Of a stretch of 64,000 nucleotides of DNA, positions 35,101 to 46,356 are shown one piece after another; within the stretch, counting starts at the first letter, position 1; the number at the start of each line of letters is the position of its first letter. Origin of the DNA: Prunella strophiata (taxonomy: Eukaryota > Chordata > Aves > Passeriformes > Prunellidae); assembly GCA_036583965.1 (NCBI GenBank), contig JAZBQD010000030.1, positions 51,337,551-51,401,550 of the forward strand, in the 5' to 3' direction. The notes beneath the pieces were generated by a model, which had not been told where the DNA came from, did not search any database, and worked only from the letters and a program-made list of their open reading frames with translations. Made by a program: the position numbers and the translations under genes.

Positions 35101-38100
35101 AGAGCAGGATTGACAAAGCACCAGATATATAACTCATGTCTGATTTATGGAAAATGGATGTGGCAAAATCATCTTTTATCTCATCATCTGTGGTTTGGAT
35201 GAAGATCATTTTAATGATTTAGGAACTTTGATCTTTTACAAAACAATATCTCTGCTTTATAACAATAGAGCATATGCTAAATGAAGTAAGAACTGGCTGA
35301 GTGACAGATTAGATATGCAACTGTCAACAGAAAACCATCACTGAGTGAGAATGCATTTGGAGAGATTCCAAAGGGATTAGTGTAAGGCTCAGTGCTTCCC
35401 TAGTTGACATGAAAATAAATATAAACCATTACTGAGAAAATATGTCCCTCCTGCAATGACATAAGCAGACAGTGCAGTTGTATGGAGCAACATAGGGTAC
35501 TTGCTAAGTTAGGATAATTAAAGGAAAATAGATCCTAAATCAGCAAAGTGAAAAAGGAAGTGTAGGAAGAAGGAATGAAAATTGCACTTGCAGGATGGCA
35601 GACCCCATACTGAAACAGCTCAAGAGGAGTTTACAGGGCAAAAGTTATGGAAAACTGCATAATGCAATCAGTGGAATGAAAGCAGAGGTAGGGGTAGGGA
35701 GAGTGCTACTGATCAAGCAGCATCAGTGAGAAGGATGTCTGAATGCAGCATACAAAGCTGGTACTCTGGCTGTCAAATAAACATGAGTGTTTAAAATAAT
35801 CAGAAAGGGAGCCAAACAGAATCAGCAAATTAATCAAATCCTGAAGAAAATGCCTTCCAATTAGAGACTTAATCTTTTCAGTTTGTAAAAAGAACACTGA
35901 GAAAATCTGGTAGGAGTGAGATGACCTGGATGTGCAAATGTCTTTGTGAGGCAAAGACAGTAGATAGGAAACAGCTATCAGAAAGCAGCAGAGTAAAACT
36001 CAGTAACCAGAGGATGAAGCTAGATTAGCTTTAGTTATGAAACACACAAAGTTTCCCTTTTCAAAAGAATAAATAAATTAGAGCACTAGTATTGAGAGAA
36101 ATTATCAGAAAAGTCTGTTTTGTGGTGTCTTCAGCAGAAGACTAGATAACTCTCTGGAGGGTAAGTGGCAGTCAGATGCAAATACTAGCTGTGGGGCTCA
36201 ACACCAGGGTAACTGAATGAAAAATGATGGCCCACACTGCACAGGAGCCCAGACTAGAGATTTATCACCTCTCCTTGCCCTAAACTTCAGGAAGTCCAAA
36301 GCAGAAATTAGAAGATTTGAGGAGAGGCACCTGTTCTGCAGCAGTCACGTGTTTTACACAAACAGCTATCGGGGGTCTGCTGTAAGCAGGGCACCCCACA
36401 GTGCCCAGTGAGTGGGCTCAGGGGAGCTCCTCCTGAAGGAGCCAGGAGGCTCAGAGCCACCACAGGCAGTGCAGGCTCGCTCTGTCTGTCATGGCTTCAG
36501 GCTGATGTGCCCCTCCCAGAACACCCTGCTCCTTTCAAACGCTGCCTGCAGGCTTTGAAGTCTTACAGATACAGGCACAAAGTCAGATGTGCTGCAGTCT
36601 AATTAATTTCAGGTTGACATTTTATTTACAACTACACGGTGTGGCTTCGCTTTCATCGGCTTTGTAGATGCGATACTCTTCACTTGGCAGCTATTGACCT
36701 AACTCTGCTCTTCAAGAGGCATAGCCTGATTCTTTCCAATGTGGCTGTAAGGATGGGGCTACTGAGGAACCCAGGGAAACAGAGCAGACTGCAGGGAACC
36801 ATTGCTTAATGGAGATCTCATCAATTAAAACAGTTAAATATTGGGCACAGTATCATATCTATACCATATGCCAGTGATTTATCTGTCAGGGTAATTATCT
36901 AGATCAGTGTAACATACCACCCAGGTACAGATGAAAAACTAGAATTCTGTCTTCCTTTTTCCTTGTGAATTACCTCCATTAAGAAAAGAATATGCTTTCA
37001 TTTTTAGATAGACTTTCTTATGCCAAAGGAAGATAGGGAGTGCCAACAGAGAATGCAGATGGGAAGTTAAGATGAAGAGAACTATGCACTGGGTTTGGCA
37101 TGTATTGAAAATAGAGGTAATTTTTAGTACACAGAGTTAATTAAATAGCTAACAGTTTTAGAATTTGTGAAATAGCACAAAATAAGACCACATGATGCTA
37201 GGAACCTCATTAATGTAGGCTGTGTCTGACACTGTGTGCTCTAGAGCATGTCCTACACTCCTGGTCTTCTCGTGATCCCTCTCAGATACCTGTCCATGAA
37301 GCTCAATGGCCATTTTTTGGCTAGAGATCCTGCACTTTCTTTTCAGGGTAACCAAGGTGGGGAGGTGAGGAAAATGATGCACATCTTAAACCTTTCAATC
37401 CAAACTCTTTGAAGTGTGCAGCTGGAAACGACTGCTTCACTACCTACAGACACAAGCTGCTTCAAGTGAGAACATTTACCTTCCAGGGTGTAGGCAACAC
37501 AACCTAACCCAACCCAATCCCAGTTCCCTCGTGCACATACGGCCCATCCCTCTCTGTGGCTGCCTTCCACAAATGAGTGATGAGAAGGGTATTTGGCTCA
37601 TCTGCTTCCTCTGCCATGCATCCGTGGTTTGTAGACTGTCAAACCATGTACTGCCACTCCTAACACTATGGCTGTAAAACATATACATGGTTTTGGCTTC
37701 TGCCAACCAGAACTCTCTCAGACCATGCCTGGTCATGGTCCAAAGGATTATATGGACCACCAACTGTTCCCAGTTGGCAGATTGTACTATTCTAATCTTT
37801 CCTATAAGGAAAGGTTTGGCTATTTGAACATGGCCCATGATCTGCCAGAAAGCCTCATGGGTCAGAAAATGCACCCTGGTCTGTTCTAAGCAGCAGACAC
37901 ATCTCTCAAAACACTGCTTTAGAGAACTTGCCAGCTGTCCAAGTGACACAGCTGTGTCTTTCACTGTAGCCAAATCCTGACTCATCTCACCAGAGCTTGT
38001 GCATCAAAGAAGGAAGAGCTCTAAACTTCTACACCAAATGGGTAGAGAAAAAGACACTCATGTGAGGATTCAGTCCTTGCATGTTCAACACCCATGAATC

Positions 38101-41100
38101 ATGCTTGCAAGATGCCTCTCAACTAAAAAGCTACACAACTACTTAATGTTGGGCCCCTGGCTTTTAGACACTTAGACAAGTTTCATTTTCAGCCCAACAA
38201 GATAGGCACATCATTCAGAATGCCCTGTGTGGTTTTAGTTGGTACCTAGCATTAACTTAGTGCAGCCTTAAGCTACCACAGTGGCGCTTGTTATCAAATG
38301 TCCTTGTGGCCTCTACATAACAGTCTATCTTGTTCCCACCTGAGTATGACATTACAACTATTTTTCTGGTGCAGGAGACTCAAAATCATTACCCATGTTG
38401 GCTGGGAAGAGCGCTGATTTTGGCTAGAAGAGGAAAAAAATCTATACAAACCCATATTCCTTTGGATCAGCACACACTCCTTAACTCTTGCTGGAAAATA
38501 GCTTCGGTTTGAGAAATTGAGGAGGTCAAAGCAGTATTTGTTCTTCCCCACATCAAACAAAGTGCAGTTAAATTCTGTCCTGTTATCTCCTGGGTGAAGG
38601 ATGTTTTCATAAAGCCAAGTTGTTCTTTGACTCGGATGCTTGAGAGCCTCTTTATACACAACAATTTTTCCACTGATAGAAGTGCATGGTGGAGAGATTA
38701 CAAAGACCTGAACCAAAGTTTTGCATATGTCTTCTGCTGCCACAACCAGTCTGTATCCAAATTTGTGGAGGAGATCTACAGGTCCTATGGAGGCAATGAT
38801 GGAATGTGTTTCTAATGATTTCAGTAACACAGTGATGTATATTTCTTGACTAACAGGTGGGCAATCAAACTCTACCCACTGGGACCTAGACAGGGGGATT
38901 CCTTTGCTAGTTCTAATCCCCAGAGTCTCATCAGAGCATACTCTTCTGAATTCATAAAGGGCGCTGGTGAATATCACATCCAGTGAAATCAGAGTCTTGT
39001 TCATGGCACATAACTGCTCATTTGTAAAAAGTCCAACCTGAAGGGAGCTTCCAAGCACCTCTGAACTCCTGTTCAAATCAATGTGAAATACAGGCCATTC
39101 CACACGGAGGGTGGACATGCTGATTCTGCTCCACTGGGCAGCACTGCTGTTGTCACTGGCAGAGACCATTCTGAACAAGAAATCACCAGCACGCTTGAAA
39201 TGGAAACACTCAAACACCACCGTCCCCTGGGACTGATTTGCTGGAAGTTGTTTTCTTGCAATTATCTCACTGGTGCTGGCATCCAATAAAAGGATGGACA
39301 CATGCTCTGCTGTCACATTACCACCACTGTAGTACTGATATTCCACAGCCACTGTGTCGTTGCTGAAAGCTACATGATCCGGGTGCTCCAAGAGGAGATA
39401 CTCCACTTCGCCGAGAACTGAAAGGAAAAGTTCCGCAACAGTATTAAGAAACAGACAAGTGATTGTTCCTATGGAAGAAAACAAATATTTAAAAAATGGA
39501 TATTAAAAGTGGTTCTCAATCTTTTACACGATCACAAAAAAAGAAAAGGTCCTAGCAATAGCAGTTAGAGCTCAACAGCTCTGTTCTGTGCAGGGATGTC
39601 ATTTGGAGCAGCTCAAAGTCCACTGCAGTAACACATTCAGGAAGGTAAAAACCAGTATTTTAAAGCATACCACAAACCACCCAAAAGATTAACATAAAAC
39701 TCAATTTATCAGAATACATTCTCAAACTTTTCAACTTCTTACAAATTTTTAAACTCCACAGAGGCCAGCTGTTTTTCAGCTTCAGCCATAATTCAGCAAA
39801 AAAAGGACAGTGGTTTCTTATACAGACAGATGAAAAATGTCCCCCAAGTTAAATAGAATAGGAAGTCTGCATGATGCTTTTTGAAGCCTTTTCTCTTGCT
39901 CTGTCTTATGAATCTTTCATTTTGCTCATTTGCATCGCAGACACTTGAGTGAAAGAGCTGAAAATAACAGTGATGGTGACTGCAGCACTTTTCTTGTCTC
40001 AGATGTGGTGCAACATGTCTAAATGACATCATTTCATTATAAATGGTGCAGTCTTTTCAAATTCACTTCTTGCATGACCATGTTTGTGCAAGTTGCCAAA
40101 TTATCCTGAGACATGCTCTAACTAGTGATGATATCTAAAGCAATAAATTGGAAGATCACATTTCCGTTCTTAGCTCAGCTACCTTCTCTGCATTGCTTGA
40201 ACCTTAAGGATTTCAGACACAGAAAGGTTATCTGAAAAAAGGGAACTGCATACATCTATTCCAGATACAGAATGTGCTGTGAGACATCTTTATTAAATTA
40301 ATTGTCTGCAGAAAGGCTTCTGAGTCTTAGATGGAAGGTGCCATGGAAGTGTAAAACTTCAGTTAAAGCAATCCTTTCATAAGTAGTATCAACTAACAAT
40401 ACTTTGACTTGTTAAATCTGTTACACATGTCTTAAGATTACCTCAAAGAAAGCTTTGCTGGAAAAACACTGCAACTGCCAAGGCAAGCACTTAGCAGTCA
40501 GGAGTAGCAGGACTCATCTCACATAATATTAGACGCCTACTACTCAGCTTCAATTTGAGTTAGTCACCTTGGATTCACTTTCTTCTCAGCAGGAAAGATT
40601 TTCAGGAAGAAATTCATCTGACTGGGTACAGACATTTACATCTGGGCGGGGTGCAGTGTGCACTAGAAAAAAAGAGCCTATTACTTGCCACCAGCTATAA
40701 CATGTCCTTAAAATAACCAGCTCCAACCACATACATAGAGTCTGAGCAAAGGCGGCATGCACAGCCTTACACATATAAATTGTACATATACTCTTACATG
40801 TATGTAATATAACTCAAGCCTTTCATTTGCACTTCAACAAGACACTGCTTCATTTGGCAGATGGACGGTGCTCATTATCAGAGGGTTCTTTTGTTCTCAT
40901 TCTTCTGTTGGTGGTCCTATGTATTATTGACTGCACACCGTCCAAAAGCCGTCCTGATAACACAGAATTATTCATTTCCCCCATGGACTCTTCTATTGTG
41001 CTCTTATTGTAGCGCATTAGTGCATTAGAAATATTAATGACTTTATCCTTCTAAAATCCCTGAAAAATGAGAGGAGGTCACTATTCTTGTTTAGTTTTTA

Positions 41101-44100
41101 GTTCCTTGTTGCTAGGAACCAAAGCACAGGCACAAAGGAAAAAACTGTCCAAGTATCAACTAATTGTGGTGCCCTGTGAAAGCCAGGACCTGATTTTAAA
41201 TACAATGGTCCTTCAGACATCCAAAGCAGGATCCCGTTCATCCCATCAGTGATGAGCTTATGGCCCCAGAGCAAACCTGATCTCAACTTGGACACCCAGA
41301 GATTGAGAGACAGATCCTAAACGCCTGTGAAAAATGTCTCTCTGAACTGCCCAGCAACACATTCTCCTTGCTCTTCATGTTTTGGCTCTGTCATGTGTGC
41401 CTGCCCATATTTTACAGTCCTGTTTCTACCACCATCTACTTCCAGTATCTCTTGGATACTAGCCTAACTCCATTACTGTTACCACAGTTCTTCAAACTCC
41501 TGCCCTCATCTGTTTACCTCATAGCTCACTTATTTTCTGCTCTTCCTGGGGCCTACGATTAACTCCAGCACACTCCCACCTTCCTTGCTCTGTGCTAGCA
41601 CTCCATAAGGGAGCACAGGACAATCAACTCTTGTGTCCAGTAATGTTGGGGAATTCTTGACCTGGGCTGGAGCATGCCCAGTGTTGTATGGGGCTGGCAA
41701 GAGAAGCCAGCAGGAATTGGGGCACACTTGACTCTTCAGAGAATCTCATGTCTAAGTCATCTGCAAGGATTTAGATCTGGATCAGATCTAGGTCTTTATA
41801 AGGACAGCAGAAAGCTGAAAGGCCACTGTGAAAACTCTAACAAAGATGAAGTTCCCACAGCTGTGTTAGAGTTTCCCAGTGAAATGGCTGTGAGTTGCCG
41901 GGATTTTGCTTCTTTTGATAGTGGGCAAAATGATACAGTTTCTCTACATGTGAATCAGCTAGATTCAATGTAGCTGAAACATTAAAGGAAAAGGAAATCA
42001 GACCATGACAAAATCCCAGCATGAAAAATTTCAATTTTAAGCTTTAAACTTACAACAAAAATATTCAAGCAATAGTAATGAAAAGCACTACTGCTTTATT
42101 GTCCTTACTCTCTTCTACAACTGTCTTGACCCTCTTGCACTGTTTTTTATTTGGAATGGCTGAGATGAGGAGTGACATCACTCTTTATGTCAGAAAGGAC
42201 AGGAGGGCAGGGCACTGCTGTGGAGCAGTCCATCAACCCTAAGTACAGATCCCTCAGGAAGTGAGGAAAGTGACCACTACTGGAGGATGCTGTTACAGCA
42301 CCACAGAACTCTGGCTGGTGCACCCCAGCTCACAGCATCCTTTCCCCTCATTTGGTAAATAAGAACTTTGCACTTTTGGGCAGGTCACATACCAGTTTTT
42401 CACAATGCTCCAAAAGAACCAGTCAGGAGACAGCTTCCACTGCAAAGCTCCTTCAGCTGCCCTCCAGCCTACTACGTGCCCATGACTCTGCCACATGTCA
42501 AAACTTAATCCCAATCATTTGGACAGCCAGTCAGGGGCATCTTTCAATGCATTTGTGTCATTTTCATTGTCATTACAATGGTCTCCCATTGAAAGAAATA
42601 TGGCTGTGTTACCAACAACCTGCCAGAGAGTCTTTGTAAGAATTCACACTTTAAAAGATTAAAAGAAAAGTCCTTGATTTCACTGAAGAACAAGAATTAC
42701 TTGAGGGTGCTATTCAGATAGTTATTTATATTTAAGTGTTTTTAAGCAAACTTGGGTTGTGCTCTTGGCTTGTCAGCCATTGGTAGCACAGAGCTAAGTA
42801 GAACAAAAACATCAGTAAAATTGATAAGAAATGAGAATACAGCTTAGTTGGATGTTAGGGCTTTTTATAGCACTTCAGTAATTTTCCAGAGCACAGTGGA
42901 TCACTTAAAAATAGTCTTGCCTGAAACAGAGAAGTATATAAGTGAAATAGTTATCTAAAATTGATGTACACAGTGATATTCAAAGATATGTTTATCCAGA
43001 ATTGTTTGGAAGCAATTTTCTGAATTATGGGCTGCCATTTAACTGGAAATAAGGTGAAAGTTGATGCACCTAAAGTTTGCAGCAGATATGTAGCTCATTA
43101 ACTGCACCTCATAATTACTTGCTGTGCCACGCTCTATAAAGTTCATGAATAATAGCTTTTACCTCTGAGTCAATCAGTTGTGAACATCTACAGGACTGGC
43201 TCACCAGGAACCAGTGGATATTGTAATCATTCATCTCATGTCTTTGTTCCAGTGAATTTAATACTTACCTTCACTGTGTTACCCACTCAGGGCAGTGTTT
43301 CTACCTGGGCTGGTTAGCTGTCTTATTTAAAGAAGAAATTGTACTAAAAGCCGTAGACAAGAGTCTTTACTTCTACTAGAACCAAGAACCAAGTTCATCT
43401 AAAAGAGAGCAATTCTAGGTTCTCTACATCTTTTAGGGACCCCTTGTTCTGCAGCAGAGATGCAGGACGCACAGAGAAATTAGTAGCATACCAGTCATGA
43501 CTTATAATAATTTTTCTCACTTATACAAGGACAGCAAAATGCATACGTTTTTGTCAATTTCTCTCCTTTGTAAGACATCTTCAGCTGTTTGATGCAAGAA
43601 CTACCTGCTACAGCTCATTCCATAAGTGAGGACTAACCACTTCTTTTCCCATGTTTTCCCCACTGTACTTATTTCCACAGTGCACAGCTTAATCCTTCAG
43701 GCGTGGTTTGACAATGTACTGCAGCTGTCAAAACAACGCTGGCTTTTAAACTAGGAATGAAATTTTCTAAAACACGAGTTGCTTAGGAATTAAGAGTCCT
43801 ATTCCCAGAATTTCTAATTCACTCTGCAATAAGAAAGTAATTTGCAAACCTACTTCCTACTTAGTACATTCTGAGAAAGGATAAGACCATACATATGATG
43901 CCCCTCAGCTTGTAGACAGTGGGAAGGTTTCTGACTTGAACTTAGGATGTCTAACTTCCCTCCTTGGCAGCTGATGGTAAGAAGGAGGTGCTTTTTCATT
44001 CTACACATCTCAGCTACAGATGGGTAAGAGCTGCTTTCAATATCTATGGATTTATGCATAGACTACTCAAACAAGACTGATTGTCTCTGACTACCTGCCT

Positions 44101-44789
44101 AATTTTATGTGACTAAGATTGAATGAGTATGAAGATCATTCCTTTGGCTTCTTATACAATCAGAGTAAAGAACACCTCTTGTTGTACTCAAAAGTTCTCT
44201 GGGTGGCAGCTTAGATCCATCAGATGGGGGCTCACTCAGCCATAGGAGGTTGGCTGTACTGTAGATGCTTACATATGATCCAACCACACTGGTTCCTTTC
44301 CTAGTAATGGAGAAAAACAGGTAGTTCTGTACATATTTCCACCCATCCCTACTATGGATACCTAAACCAGGCCTATCTTCCATGATGTACATTAAATATT
44401 ATGAAATATAAGTCTTACAAGAGAGCAGAGTTCCAGTTACTGCTTCTGGCACAGCCAGTCCCTTGATGCTCATGGAAATTTGTTCATTTATCTCATTTAT
44501 TTCTCTGAGCAAATTTACATCAGGAAAGGGTCCTGACACTGATCTAAAGGGAGAGTTTATGCAAGTTGCATTTTCCACCTAACTACTGCATAAGACCTAG
44601 ACTAAATTCTGTGCCTATAAGTGGTGGCTTCCATAGCATTTCATTTCCACAGATCACCTGGAAATACCACCATTCAAAACCACCTTTAGGAAAGCACATC
44701 ACAGCTTTCTCTTGACAGCTCTAATACTCACCGTAGTCACAGAGCACTACTAACAATAGATTTGAAAAATCTTTCAACATATGTTTCAT
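24744..44789 (-). CDS. THSD1: THSD1, whole coding gene, four coding exons
   Basis: Exons 44789-44732, 39417-38452, 30654-30496 and 26119-24744 join in phase (each intron is phase 1) to 852 codons, the length I recall for human THSD1. Order: a signal peptide (MKHMLKDFSNLLLVVLCDY, nearly identical to human), a large ectodomain rich in N-glycosylation sites, one thrombospondin type-1 repeat (about 342-394), a transmembrane helix (about 417-438, ISLCLFIIFATVLITLW), and a cytoplasmic tail of about 410 residues. The tail ends GYFGSNEEDE...LVI and is strongly conserved with human. THSD1 is an endothelial membrane protein tied to focal adhesions and, in human, to intracranial aneurysm and vascular integrity. 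Its neighbour VPS36 lies upstream in the same orientation, as in human 13q14.3. Confidence 0.97.
26780..26976 (+). repeat. CR1 LINE 3' end fragment, plus orientation
   Basis: Tail-end CR1 sequence: CCTTCTTCACTGAGATAATT, a CAGGCCTCCTAGGGAAGTC block, CAGGGAGTTGGACTCTATGA and GAGATATTCTGTGATTCC. It resembles the subfamily at 51322-51740 (shared GGACTC.ATGATCCTT and octamer-like end). It is antisense to THSD1. Confidence 0.85.
29942..30002. repeat. 61-bp near-perfect inverted repeat
   Basis: Arms 29942-29971 and 29973-30002 pair around one central base. Across 30 positions there is one mismatch and three G:T pairs; the rest are Watson-Crick. The inner part includes TTTATAAAG facing CTTTATAAAG. 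It lies in a THSD1 intron about 0.5 kb from the TSP1 exon. The loop is too tight for a normal microRNA precursor, so it may be a recent palindromic duplication or an extrusion-prone hairpin. Confidence 0.85.
30496..30654 (-). CDS. THSD1: THSD1 thrombospondin type-1 repeat exon
   Basis: On the minus strand, after acceptor TATTTGTAG, the exon encodes ETWSRWQPWSPCSVTCGDG and then the remaining four cysteines of a TSP1 repeat, ending CSLEEC. The W..W..C..TCG pattern is diagnostic. The donor lies in a TG run; only GTATGT, with the last exon base at 30496, keeps phase with the terminal exon. The exon is GC-rich and CpG-bearing compared with its introns. Confidence 0.94.
30655..38451 (-). other. THSD1: THSD1 intron between ectodomain and TSP1 exons
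   Basis: GT-AG intron of about 7.8 kb, AT-rich. It holds an old CR1 remnant (about 35170-36300) and a 169-codon open frame with no recognised domain (37476-37985, minus strand). Confidence 0.85.
35170..36300 (+). repeat. Degraded old CR1/L3-type LINE remnant
   Basis: The order of weak landmarks matches the 3' part of an old amniote CR1. A TGATTTAGGAAC segment comes first, then GCAGGATGGCAGACCCCATA. A closing CTAGATAACTCTCTGG, AACACCAGGGTAACTGAATG and GAGCCCAGACTAGAG run follows. It is far more diverged than the other CR1 copies and I am less sure of its ends. Confidence 0.45.
38452..39417 (-). CDS. THSD1: THSD1 large ectodomain exon
   Basis: Acceptor TTTCCTTTCAG and donor AATATGG|GTTTGT. 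It encodes 322 codons starting VLGEVEYLLLEHPDHVAFSN. Conserved blocks shared with human include NQSQGT, the VEWPVFH.DLNRS region, EIRTSK-like IRTSKG, QWVEFDCPP and LFDVGKNKYCFD, ending ECVLIQRN. The open frame reads on past the donor for about 50 codons, but human colinearity places the splice here. Confidence 0.96.
39418..44731 (-). other. THSD1: THSD1 intron after the signal-peptide exon
   Basis: GT-AG intron of about 5.3 kb, AT-rich; no repeat family or nested gene recognised. Confidence 0.85.
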
Positions 44790-44870
44790 TCTGACCAGTG
44801 AGATCCTGGGTCCTTTTACTCCTCATGTCCTTTTTCGGCTCCAAAGTGCCAGCACGTTTTCCAAGAACAC
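44732..44870 (-). CDS. THSD1: THSD1 exon with start codon and signal peptide
   Basis: Acceptor TTTAACTTGCAG, about 80 bases of 5' UTR, the ATG at 44789-44787, 19 codons plus one base, and donor TACG|GTGAGT. The peptide MKHMLKDFSNLLLVVLCDY differs from the human start at one position as I recall it, which fixes the start codon. The exon is too short to stand out as an open frame. Confidence 0.95.
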
Positions 44871-46236
44871 CTGCAAGTTAAAAAATTACAGCTGTGTCAA
44901 CTTTGCTTCATAAAATACAAGAAGAAAAACATATCATTAATAAGTAAAAAAATAAATAAATAATTAACTATTAACATTTCTCTCATTTACTTAACAGTTA
45001 CTAACACTGTATCAATGCATCTTAATAAGGACAGCTACAACTCATAATACAATAATTTTCCATCCAGAAATGCAGCTCCTGAGCCAGAACAACAAAGACA
45101 GATAACAACAATTTTATCTTTGCACTGCAGGAACTGCTGCTATGGATATCTTATATTATGACCAAGGCTCACAATAGCAAAATAATGAGTATCTTATACA
45201 AAATGTAACTCTGAGCTCAGGACATACCAGTATTGGAGATTTATTGCTGGTACACAATTCATATCATTTGTCAGCTGCTTTCAAGTATGAAAGCAGCTTG
45301 GCAGCAAACTGATTGGTCATCGAACTCCCTCTGTTATTCAGGTCTAGTAATACACTTAGTGATCTTACTAGATTTATAAGAGATCTATAACTGCCTTCTA
45401 TGTCATTCTGACTGATCAGATGGAGAAGGTGCCAACTTCCACTTTTCCCTCTGTAATTTTTAAAGTTTACATTCACTACAGCCTTTGCTAAGCCAATAGA
45501 AATAGACTTCTTTTGGCAAGTTTCCCAGTTTTACGTCCATGTGGTTTAAACTAGTCTTTATGAGTCTCAGTAACAATTAGATACAATAGGTTGGAAGCAA
45601 AATGATAGCAGCAAAACCAAACAGTTTCCTTCAGAAATGTAAGTAGGAGGGATTCTAAAAAGATAAATTCTACTCAGAGGCTATTTCAAAATATAAGAAT
45701 TGCTCGCCTGTGTTTCACAGGGCACCTGTAGGTCCGTGTCACTGTGCTCACCATCACACAAACATGCAAGAAAGGTCGTGATCCATTAAGTTTACAATCT
45801 AATTTTATGAGAGAAATCTGGCACTGAAGCAGGGAGAAGTTAGGAATGAGCAAAACTGTGGAGGATAATGGTAAAACATAGGAACCAAAGCACGGCAAAG
45901 ATCATGTATGTCTTTAGGAATCACAAATAAGATATTTCAGCAATTAAACTGCTCAGCTTGAACTAAGAGGCAGCAGACGTGTTACTTGAAAGCTTTTTGA
46001 ACTGCTCCCTGTGCCAAGTGGCTGGAGAGAATAATTTCTAAGAAGAGACTAGCGGCACAGCCCTGCTCAGTAAAAGCCCATTACAATAATAGCTGCACAT
46101 ATCTGAAAGGAATAATCATCATCTGGCCCAGGAACTTGACAGGGCTCCAGAAAGCATTAGATAGGGACAGCGATACTGCCACCACCCTCAATTTCACTTG
46201 ATACGCTGTAAATTACAGGAAGACAAACCTTGTGCC

Positions 46237-46356
46237 TCAGGAGAGGGGCGGCTGCTGACGGAGGGCGGCAGGGAGCCAGCCTGCCTCCAGGGACAGCCGC
46301 TCCCGAACTCCTCCAGCTGCCGGCAGCAGGCGCAGCATCAGCAGCAGGAACATCAT
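46237..46356 (-). CDS. Possible 39-codon ORF with a signal-peptide-like N terminus
   Basis: Within a GC-rich patch of THSD1 intron 1, on the same strand, a 39-codon frame begins MMFLLLMLRLLPAAGGVRER and ends at a TGA at 46239-46237. The N terminus has a hydrophobic core and small residues at a plausible cleavage site. The composition is CTG-rich, so chance is a real alternative. I see no good in-phase donor that would splice it into THSD1. Confidence 0.2.
   Translation of the reverse strand: MMFLLLMLRLLPAAGGVRERLSLEAGWLPAALRQQPPLS

Noticed and set aside
38294..38451. THSD1 ectodomain frame continuing to 38294
   Set aside because: Phase, the GTTTGT donor and colinearity with human place the splice at 38452. 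The rest is intron read-through.
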